Source: Collinsella aerofaciens (GTDB lineage Bacteria > Actinomycetota > Coriobacteriia > Coriobacteriales > Coriobacteriaceae). Taken from it: DNA of 19,069 nucleotides. The first letter of the stretch is position 1; each line of letters opens with the position of its first letter. Below, piece by piece: positions 6,339 to 12,198 of the stretch. Position numbers and translations under genes: made by a program. The notes under the pieces are model-generated. The model was given only the letters and a program-made list of their open reading frames with translations, was not told the DNA's origin and ran no database searches. The DNA lies in NCBI GenBank assembly GCA_905213725.1, contig CAJMJM010000021.1, forward strand, positions 1 through 19,069. The letters run 5' to 3'.

Positions 6339-7544
6339 ATGAGCGGACTGATTATCGATGGCGAAGCCTGCATTGGCTGCGGTCGCTGCGTTCGCGCCTG
6401 CGCCTCGGGCGGTATTGTGGTGGAGGGCGAGCGTCCCAATCGCTGTGCCCGCGTAACCGACGGCTGCATCCTGTGCGGCGGGTGCGTCGACGCCTGCCCC
6501 GTCAACGCTATTTCGATCGAGCGCGATGAGACCACCGGTGCGGTAGACCTTGACGCATATCGAGACATTTGGGTCTTCGTGCAAACTGACGAGCACGATG
6601 CCGTGGCATCCGTGGCCTTCGAGCTCGTGGGCAAGGGCCGCGAGCTTGCCGATGCGCGCGGCTGTCGCTTGGTGGCGCTGGTCGGCATGAGCCCCGAGGG
6701 CTCGCTCGGGGACCTGGAGCATCTGGTTTGCGCCGGTGCGGACGAAGTTCTGGTCTGTCGTGACGAGCGCCTGCGTCAGAACGACGCGGAGGTCTATGCT
6801 CGTCTCATCTGCGATTTGGTAGCCGAGCGCAAGCCCGAAGCCATTCTGTACGGTGCGACCGCCTTTGGCCGCGAGTTGGCGCCTGGCGTTGCCGTGCGCC
6901 TGCAGACGGGCCTTACGGCCGACTGCACCCTGCTTTCGATGGATACGGAAACGGGCTTGCTGCAGCAGACGCGCCCGGCGTTTGGCGGCAACTTGATGGC
7001 CACCATCATTTGCCCCAATCAGCGTCCCCAGATGGCAACGGTGCGTCCCGGTATCTTTGGAGCGCCCGAGTTTGACTACAGCCGCTCTGGCACGATTACC
7101 CAGGTATTCCTTGCGGAAGACGCCAAGGCTCGTGTCGAGATTTCGATTCCCGCTGAGGAATGGGGCCAGCAGGCTTCGATTGCCGATGCCGAGCGTCTAG
7201 TTGTTGTGGGTCGCGGTATCGGCTCCAAGAAAAACCTACCCTTGATGCGAAAGCTCGCCGAAGCCCTGGGTGCCGAGCTCGGCTGCACACGACCCGTCGT
7301 GGAGGCGGGCTGGCTGGAGTATCGCCACCAGATTGGCCAGACGGGCGTGTCGGTTTCACCCAAGCTCCTCGTGAGCATTGGTGTCTCGGGTGCCATCCAG
7401 CATCTTGCCGGCATCGGTGGGGCGGAGTGCATTATCGCCATCAATGAGGACCCGGATGCCCCCATCTTTGGCGCCGCCCAGTACAAGGTCGTCGGCGACG
7501 CCGTCGAGGTCGTTGAGGAGCTCCTGGCCCAGCTCGAGCGCTAG
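6339..7544 (+). CDS. etfA: Electron transfer flavoprotein alpha subunit with N-terminal 2[4Fe-4S] ferredoxin domain
   Basis: The ATG follows the etfB stop directly. Residues 8-60 form a ferredoxin domain with two complete Cys sets: CIGCGRCVRAC (11-21) and CILCGGCVDACP (43-54). The ETF alpha domain follows. The FAD-binding C-terminal domain has 'VVVGRGIGSKKNLPLM', 'VEAGWLEYRHQIGQTG', 'GVSGAIQHLAGIGG' and 'INEDPDAPIF', the standard EtfA signatures. The 401-aa length equals a normal EtfA plus the ferredoxin module. Such fusions occur in LctC-type EtfA of lactate dehydrogenase/Etf complexes, where the iron-sulfur module is thought to exchange electrons with free ferredoxin. The first set lacks the usual Pro after its last Cys (CAS). 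Its stop overlaps the stop of the convergent HD gene. Confidence 0.94.
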   Translation: MSGLIIDGEACIGCGRCVRACASGGIVVEGERPNRCARVTDGCILCGGCVDACPVNAISIERDETTGAVDLDAYRDIWVFVQTDEHDAVASVAFELVGKGRELADARGCRLVALVGMSPEGSLGDLEHLVCAGADEVLVCRDERLRQNDAEVYARLICDLVAERKPEAILYGATAFGRELAPGVAVRLQTGLTADCTLLSMDTETGLLQQTRPAFGGNLMATIICPNQRPQMATVRPGIFGAPEFDYSRSGTITQVFLAEDAKARVEISIPAEEWGQQASIADAERLVVVGRGIGSKKNLPLMRKLAEALGAELGCTRPVVEAGWLEYRHQIGQTGVSVSPKLLVSIGVSGAIQHLAGIGGAECIIAINEDPDAPIFGAAQYKVVGDAVEVVEELLAQLER

Positions 7545-8353
7545 GCGCCGGCTAGCCAGGCTCGCATCTCTTTCTTTAGGCGCTCCCAGGTCGCCTGCGT
7601 GGCGGGATCGGTAAAGGGGCGCACAATGCCAAAGGGCGCGTCGAGCAGGCGGTAGATATCGCCCTGCTCGCGCGCCAGCGCGCGGCTTGCGGGGTAGACG
7701 AGCTCAAACATAAAGCAGATGAGCCCCACCAAGTAGTCGGCCGGCTCATCGCGTTCGTCGCGTGCGACGCAGCGGTGTTCGGCAAAGGCGACAAGCGCCG
7801 GTGCCGAGAAGTGGCTGGCGAGAAATGTATCCTCATCAACCTTGAGGATGGTGTCGACGGTGCTGTCGGCGATGGTGCGCATAATGTCGATTTTGTCGCC
7901 ATCGCGCACGATATCGCAGAAGCGCCGTGTGCGTGTGTCGAGCTGTGCAGGTAGGCGGAAATCGCTGTGATAGGCAATGCTTGCGCGGATGAGCTCGTCA
8001 TGTGCATCGGTTTCGATAAAGTCACGGATGTTTGTCGTGGCGGGTGCGTCGGCGGGATGTTTGCCAAAGAGGACCTCGACGCCGAGCGCCGCATGGCTCA
8101 TGCTCTCGGCGTCCTTAAAGGTGTCCCAGCGTCGCAGCTGTTCAAAGCGGCCCATATCGTGTAGCAGGCCGCAAAGCCATGCCAGGTCAATATCCTCTGG
8201 CACCCAGCCCTGTTCGCGTGCCACGGCGTCGCATGTCTCGGCCACATGATAGGTATGTTCGATCTTGAGGGCGATACGCGGGTTGGCGGCATCGTAGGCA
8301 TCGGTATAGGTTTTAAAGGCCTCGGACGCCCGAGCTCGATCGATAGCTGTCAT
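7541..8353 (-). CDS. HD-domain phosphohydrolase
   Basis: The ATG at 8353 (270 aa) has an AAGGAA ribosome site about 7 nt upstream; the frame is open further upstream to 8446 without a comparable site. The HD superfamily metal ligands are visible: His33 or His36 (IEHTYHV), His65-Asp66 in 'GLLHDMGRFEQ' (62-72), and an Asp in 'RDGDKIDI' (150-157), with an extra His129 in 'AYHSDF'. This pattern fits metal-dependent hydrolases of nucleotides or related phosphate esters; the substrate cannot be told. The protein is probably cytoplasmic, with no signal peptide. It is convergent with etfA and divergent from kdgT, so probably transcribed alone. Confidence 0.85.
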   Translation of the reverse strand: MTAIDRARASEAFKTYTDAYDAANPRIALKIEHTYHVAETCDAVAREQGWVPEDIDLAWLCGLLHDMGRFEQLRRWDTFKDAESMSHAALGVEVLFGKHPADAPATTNIRDFIETDAHDELIRASIAYHSDFRLPAQLDTRTRRFCDIVRDGDKIDIMRTIADSTVDTILKVDEDTFLASHFSAPALVAFAEHRCVARDERDEPADYLVGLICFMFELVYPASRALAREQGDIYRLLDAPFGIVRPFTDPATQATWERLKKEMRAWLAGA

Positions 8354-8543
8354 AATGACTTCCTTACAGATACGTCTTTCGATCCGGTGGCAATTGTAGG
8401 CGAACTTTATTGCCGCAGGTTGATATTTCTGCTGCGTCTCGGGCATCGTGTTCTATATCGTTTTGAGCCTCATATAAGAGCGGGGCACGTTTGGCGTCCC
8501 GGCCTAACGAATCGAATTTCTCACTGAGCTGGTCTGCTTCTTC

Positions 8544-8552
8544 TGGTACCAT
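8544..8552 (+). promoter_or_regulatory. Candidate extended -10 promoter of kdgT
   Basis: TGGTACCAT (8544-8552) fits an extended -10 element (TGnTAnnnT) about 68 nt upstream of the kdgT ATG. No convincing -35 is visible. The region 8354-8619 between the divergent HD and kdgT genes is clearly less GC-rich than the flanking genes, as expected for a control region. Confidence 0.25.
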
Positions 8553-8559
8553 GATCAAA

Positions 8560-8575
8560 CTTTACTGTAGCAAAG
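8560..8575. promoter_or_regulatory. Candidate operator dyad upstream of kdgT
   Basis: CTTTACTGTAGCAAAG is a 16-nt imperfect palindrome (CTTTnCT/AGnAAAG arms, 6 of 7 symmetric). It lies just downstream of the putative -10 element and 45 nt before the kdgT start. The position suits a repressor responding to a sugar acid. It does not match the classical enterobacterial KdgR box that I know. Confidence 0.3.
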
Positions 8576-8592
8576 TATGACGTGGTCTTTTG

Positions 8593-8608
8593 TTCCGCGT
8601 CAGCGGAA
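8593..8608 (+). promoter_or_regulatory. Hairpin next to the kdgT ribosome binding site
   Basis: TTCCGC (8593-8598) pairs with GCGGAA (8603-8608) around the 4-nt loop GTCA. The stem ends 2 nt before the GGGGG ribosome site (8611-8615), so it may influence translation initiation of kdgT. Confidence 0.3.
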
Positions 8609-8619
8609 ATGGGGGTTTC

Positions 8620-9642
8620 ATGGCACAGGGAGCGACCGCCAACGAGCAAAAGAAATTCAAAGTCCCGCGTATCCCGGGCGACATCATGATCTATCCCATG
8701 ATCGTTGGCCTTTTGCTCAACACTTTCTGTCCGCAGGTCTTTGAGATCGGCGGCTTCTTTACGGCTGCCTGCCGCGGCGGTTCCAATACCATCGTCGCCG
8801 CGATCCTGCTGTTTGTGGGCGCCGGCATCAGCTTTAAGTCCACGCCGGGTGCCATCAAGACCGGCATCGTCGTGCTGATTCCTAAGCTTGTGGTGGCAGC
8901 CGCGCTGGGTCTGGGCGTTGCGTATTTCTTTAACGACAACCTTTTGGGCCTGAGTTCGGTTTCCATCATCGGCGGCATTACGTTTTGCAACATGGCGCTC
9001 TACACGGGCATCATGGGCGAGTTCGGCGACGAATCCGAGCAGGGCGCCGTGGGTATTCTGTTCTTTACGGCCGGTCCCGCCGTCACCATGATCATCCTGG
9101 GCGTTTCGGGTCTCGCCAACATCCCTGTCGGTACCATCATCGGCTCCATTTTGCCGCTCGTTATCGGCATGGTTCTGGGCAACCTCTTCCCGTTCATCAA
9201 GAACCTGCTGGTTCCCGGCGCCAATCCCGCGATCGCCGTCATCGGATTTCAGCTCGGTGCGTCCATGAGCCTGTCGAGCTTTATCACCGGCGGTATTTCC
9301 GGCATCTTGCTGGGCCTTGTCACGCTGTTTATCGTCGGTCCCATCAACTTTGCGTTCGAGCGCCTTTGCGGTGGTAACGGCAACGCTGCCGTGGCATGTT
9401 CAACCATCGCCGGCACGGCTATGACCACGCCGGTTGCTCTTGCCGAGGTCGCGCCGCGCTACGCCGAGCTTGCACCCACTGCGTACGCCCAGATCGCCAC
9501 CGCCGTTATCATCACGGCAATCATGGCTCCGATTCTGACCGGTTGGGTCGACAAGAAGTTCTGTCAGGGCAAGGAAGACCTGTCGCCTGCTGGCGTCGAA
9601 GCTATCGAGGAGGCTGTCGCAACCGATATCGACGGTGAGTAA
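8620..9642 (+). CDS. kdgT: 2-keto-3-deoxygluconate permease
   Basis: The ATG at 8620 has GGGGG at 8611-8615; an upstream in-frame TTG at 8590 has no ribosome site and falls in the hairpin. The 340-aa protein has about ten hydrophobic segments. The start 'KVPRIPGDIMIYPMIVGLLL' (14-33), then 'FFTAACRGGSNTIVAAILLF', 'GAGISFKSTPGAIKTG' and 'GGNGNAAVACSTIAGTAMTT', are characteristic of the KdgT family. These are proton symporters that import 2-keto-3-deoxygluconate from pectin or uronate breakdown. The length is close to the E. coli protein. No KDG kinase or aldolase gene is in the window, so here the gene is solitary and followed by terminator-like hairpins. Confidence 0.92.
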   Translation: MAQGATANEQKKFKVPRIPGDIMIYPMIVGLLLNTFCPQVFEIGGFFTAACRGGSNTIVAAILLFVGAGISFKSTPGAIKTGIVVLIPKLVVAAALGLGVAYFFNDNLLGLSSVSIIGGITFCNMALYTGIMGEFGDESEQGAVGILFFTAGPAVTMIILGVSGLANIPVGTIIGSILPLVIGMVLGNLFPFIKNLLVPGANPAIAVIGFQLGASMSLSSFITGGISGILLGLVTLFIVGPINFAFERLCGGNGNAAVACSTIAGTAMTTPVALAEVAPRYAELAPTAYAQIATAVIITAIMAPILTGWVDKKFCQGKEDLSPAGVEAIEEAVATDIDGE

Positions 9643-9686
9643 CGTCCGTTACCGATAATTGATTCCGGCGTGCAACTCGCGCCGTC

Positions 9687-9732
9687 AGAGCGCCCGAACG
9701 AGAGCTGTCTTGCAGCAACGTTCGGGCGCTCT
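9687..9732 (+). terminator. Long hairpin downstream of kdgT (probable terminator)
   Basis: AGAGCGCCCGAACG (9687-9700) and CGTTCGGGCGCTCT (9719-9732) form a perfect 14-bp stem around an 18-nt loop that can itself pair (CTG/CAG). The downstream sequence GCTATTATT is only moderately U-rich. Confidence 0.7.
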
Positions 9733-9741
9733 GCTATTATT

Positions 9742-9766
9742 CCCCTTACCCCTGCGGAGTAAGGGG
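9742..9766 (+). terminator. Second hairpin downstream of kdgT
   Basis: CCCCTTAC (9742-9749) and GTAAGGGG (9759-9766) form an 8-bp stem with a 9-nt loop, followed by CGTTTATT. With the preceding stem it makes a tandem terminator. Alternatively it is part of the leader of the following GGDEF gene. Confidence 0.5.
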
Positions 9767-9784
9767 CGTTTATTGCCCAGACAC

Positions 9785-9798
9785 GAATCGGGCGATTC
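9785..9798. promoter_or_regulatory. Perfect 14-nt dyad upstream of the GGDEF gene
   Basis: GAATCGGGCGATTC consists of GAATCG and CGATTC around GG. It lies 32 nt before the GTG start of the diguanylate cyclase gene and could be an operator or a small hairpin. No clear promoter hexamers are visible around it. Confidence 0.3.
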
Positions 9799-9830
9799 TG
9801 ACCACTTGGATATTGAGGGGATGGCGTCTA

Positions 9831-10973
9831 GTGGTTAAGGCACTCAAGATCGAGATATTCCTGCTATGCATGATTGTTCTTATCGGGCTTGCCGCGCGAA
9901 GTCGCCACTCCTTGTTCTCGAGTACCCAACAGTTATTGTTTAGTACGCTCGGCTACACCTCTGCCGCGTACATGTTATTCGATATAATCTGGACGCTTTC
10001 GGACGGTGTGGGCGGCACGCTGGGCATTGCTGCCAACTGGATTTCCAACGCGGTTTCGTTTTCGCTCTTTGCCGCCGCGTGCCTCATTTGGTTTATCTAT
10101 TCCGAGACGGTGCAGGGTTCTCGCCTTTTGACCGCGCGCTATAGGATGGCGTTTGTAACGCTGCCTGCGGTGCTGGTAGTCGTACTGGCGTTTACTAGCT
10201 ACTGGACGCATGCCCTGTTCTATATCGATGCGCAGGGCGCGTATCGTCGCGGTTTTGTCTATATGATCCAGCCCATCGTCAGCTACTGCTACGTTATATA
10301 TACGTCCCTGCATGCGTTTATTCAATCTTGCAAGGTCGAGAGCCTACAAAAGAAGGCCATCTATCAAACCTTGGCATTTTTCGCCATTCCGGCCTTGGTG
10401 GCCGGTGTCTTTCAGGTCTTTTATTCGGGTCCCTGCCTTAGTGTCGGCATCATGTTAAGTATGTTGCAGCTCTACATTGTTTGTCAGGAGCAACTGATCT
10501 CGACCGACCCGTTGACTGGCCTTAACAATCGCAACCGTTTTGAGACCTATATGCTGTCGCTCTTTTCAAATGTGGACCAGGCCGATGATGTGTATCTGCT
10601 TATGATGGACGCCGACGGCTTTAAGCAGATTAACGATCAGTATGGACATGTGGAGGGCGACCATGCTCTTCAGGTTGTTTCCGCAGTGCTCAAGGACGCC
10701 TGTTCGCCGTCCGGCGGCTTTATTGCGCGCTATGGCGGTGATGAGTTCGTCGTACTGCAAAAGGGGGCGACGGAGCACGACATTATCCGCCTGTGTTCGG
10801 CGATCAATAGCGAGCTCTCGCGCGCCGAGACACCCTATTCGCTTCGAATGTCTATTGGCTACGCGCGCTACGGCGATGGGATCAACACGTGGCAAGAGCT
10901 TCTGCGCGCTGCCGATGCGGAGCTCTATCGCATCAAGGACGCCAAAAAGAAATCCGGCATCCAGGTTCGCTAG
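9831..10973 (+). CDS. Membrane-bound GGDEF diguanylate cyclase
   Basis: The GTG at 9831 has GAGGGG at 9815-9820; a TTG at 9813 is an alternative start. The 380-aa protein has about seven hydrophobic helices in residues 1-220, forming a membrane sensor module, then a GGDEF domain from about 226 ('DPLTGLNNRNRF') to the end. The active-site loop is an intact GGDEF (302-306, 'ARYGGDEFVV'). The substrate-binding 'DADGFKQINDQYGH' and the C-terminal 'SIGYARY' and 'ADAELYRIKDAKKK' are also present, so it should make cyclic di-GMP. The RxxD inhibitory site expected five residues before GGDEF is absent (PSGG there). The gene stands alone, between the kdgT hairpins and a strong terminator. The signal sensed by the membrane part is unknown. 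Confidence 0.92.
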   Translation: MVKALKIEIFLLCMIVLIGLAARSRHSLFSSTQQLLFSTLGYTSAAYMLFDIIWTLSDGVGGTLGIAANWISNAVSFSLFAAACLIWFIYSETVQGSRLLTARYRMAFVTLPAVLVVVLAFTSYWTHALFYIDAQGAYRRGFVYMIQPIVSYCYVIYTSLHAFIQSCKVESLQKKAIYQTLAFFAIPALVAGVFQVFYSGPCLSVGIMLSMLQLYIVCQEQLISTDPLTGLNNRNRFETYMLSLFSNVDQADDVYLLMMDADGFKQINDQYGHVEGDHALQVVSAVLKDACSPSGGFIARYGGDEFVVLQKGATEHDIIRLCSAINSELSRAETPYSLRMSIGYARYGDGINTWQELLRAADAELYRIKDAKKKSGIQVR

Positions 10974-10975
10974 AA

Positions 10976-11017
10976 AAAAGGGGCGCACGACCGTTGCGAT
11001 GGTCATGCGCCCCTTTT
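10976..11017 (+). terminator. Strong bidirectional intrinsic terminator after the GGDEF gene
   Basis: AAAAGGGGCGCA (10976-10987) pairs with TGCGCCCCTTTT (11006-11017), with an inner GACC/GGTC extension and a short loop. A-tract and T-tract flank the stem on both sides, so it can work in both directions. The following stretch 11018-11163 holds no gene that I can support. Confidence 0.9.
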
Positions 11018-11163
11018 GCGTTTGTAGGGGCCACCGGCCATAATGCCTAGGCGCGTTGCGGCAAGACGGGCGTCTGCCACCGCGCTCGGTACGAAATCAA
11101 CGAGAACCAGCGCACCCCATTAAGCTAAAGTGTGTGAACACCCTCCCTAAAAAGGTGAGCTCG

Positions 11164-12099
11164 CTAGGCTTTTTTGGGTTTGTTGACGATGATGATGCCG
11201 CCGCAGACCAACAGCAGGGCAACGATGACGGTAACGGGGCTCGTGCCAGCGCCCTCGCCGAGCAGCAGCGCGCTCAGCAGCACACCAAAGACGGGGTTCA
11301 TAAACCCAAAAACCGAGACTCGGCTGATGGGGTTGACGGCAAGCAGGCGCGACCACAGCGAGTAGGCGACCGCGGAGATAAGCGCCATGTAGATGATGAG
11401 CGCGATGGCGGGGGCAATCGCCGTGGGGGAGAGCGCGCCACCCATCATAAAGCCGATGGCGGTGAGGACCAGGCCGCCGACCAAGAACTGCCACCCGGCA
11501 AGCAAGACGCCGTCGTGCTCGCGCGAGAAGATGCCGATCAGGCAGGTCGAAAGGGCACCCGCGACGGTGGAGGCCAGGATAAAGCCCTCGCCGTCGAGCG
11601 TAAAGCCAAAGGTGCCGTCCGCGCCCGAAAGGTTGACGAGCGCGACACCGGCAAAGCCCAGTACGCAGCCGAGCACCTTGGCCGCATCGAGCTTTTCGGT
11701 GCGAAACGCCAGGGCGGCAAAGAGAATAGCCAAGAAGTTGGCGCTAGCCTCGATGATGGAGCTCGACATAGCGCTTGCACGGGAGAGACCAAGGTAGAAA
11801 AAGAAGTACTGGCCGATGGTCTGGAAGAGCGACAAGATGCAGATGGGCTTGATATCGCGCGCTTGCGGAACGAGTGGTCGGCGCTGGGCCACGCTCATGC
11901 CAACAATGACTAGCATGCCGGCAAGGGTGAAGCGCAGACCCGCGAAGAGCAGCTGCGAGGCGCTGTCGTGCGCGGGAATGCCAAAGAGGCCGTAGCCGAT
12001 CTTGATGCAGGGGAAGGCGGAGCCCCAGAGCGCGCAGCAAACGAGACAGCCCAGGATGAGTCCGGGCAGGGTGGCGAGATACGGCTTGCGGCTTTCCAT
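11164..12099 (-). CDS. EamA/DMT-family transporter
   Basis: The ATG at 12099 (311 aa, starting MESRKPYLATLPG) has AGGAAGGA just upstream; the frame is open to 12141 but that part falls in the purL terminator hairpin. The protein has about ten hydrophobic helices in two EamA halves. Signatures are 'CALWGSAFPCIKIGYGL' in the first half and 'PISRVSVFGFMNPVFGVLLS' with 'LLGEG' in the second, typical of the drug/metabolite transporter superfamily, whose members often export amino acids or metabolites. The substrate cannot be assigned. It lies directly behind purL and its terminator, on the same strand, with too little room for a normal promoter after the hairpin. Confidence 0.9.
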   Translation of the reverse strand: MESRKPYLATLPGLILGCLVCCALWGSAFPCIKIGYGLFGIPAHDSASQLLFAGLRFTLAGMLVIVGMSVAQRRPLVPQARDIKPICILSLFQTIGQYFFFYLGLSRASAMSSSIIEASANFLAILFAALAFRTEKLDAAKVLGCVLGFAGVALVNLSGADGTFGFTLDGEGFILASTVAGALSTCLIGIFSREHDGVLLAGWQFLVGGLVLTAIGFMMGGALSPTAIAPAIALIIYMALISAVAYSLWSRLLAVNPISRVSVFGFMNPVFGVLLSALLLGEGAGTSPVTVIVALLLVCGGIIIVNKPKKA

Positions 12100-12123
12100 G
12101 ATGTCCTTCCTGTATGCGCGAAG

Positions 12124-12160
12124 CAAAAAAGAACCCGCCACCGGGGGTGCCGGTGGCGGG
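12124..12160 (-). terminator. Intrinsic terminator of purL / possible attenuator of the EamA gene
   Basis: On the minus strand CCCGCCACCGG and CCGGTGGCGGG (12160-12150 and 12144-12134) form a perfect 11-bp stem with a 5-nt loop, followed by TTCTTTTTT (12133-12125). It is only about 25 nt upstream of the EamA start codon. Confidence 0.88.
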
Positions 12161-12177
12161 CGTTGTTACCCGAGGGG

Positions 12178-12183
12178 ATTGTA
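12178..12183 (-). promoter_or_regulatory. Candidate -10 box between purL and its terminator
   Basis: TACAAT on the minus strand, preceded by CGGG, lies 15-20 nt after the purL stop and upstream of the terminator hairpin. No good -35 is present. If used, transcripts for the EamA gene would have to pass the hairpin, which would then act as an attenuator. Confidence 0.25.
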
Positions 12184-12198
12184 CCCGATGGGAAAGCT

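Noticed and set aside
8364..8552. Short minus-strand frame (62 codons from ATG) ending 10 nt before the HD gene start
   Set aside because: The stop overlaps the ribosome site of the HD gene, which could indicate coupling, but the frame has no ribosome site. Its third codon positions are far less GC-rich than in neighbouring genes, and it covers the likely kdgT promoter. It is probably chance.
11018..11163. Possible transposase 3' remnant or tRNA-like sequence after the GGDEF terminator
   Set aside because: A short frame ending YEINENQRTPLS looked protein-like, but I could not link it to a transposase family. No tRNA cloverleaf or inverted terminal repeats could be drawn.
11056..11913. Plus-strand open frame of 285 codons over the EamA gene
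   Set aside because: It is very charged and low in complexity and opposes a clear ten-helix transporter, so it is an antisense artefact.
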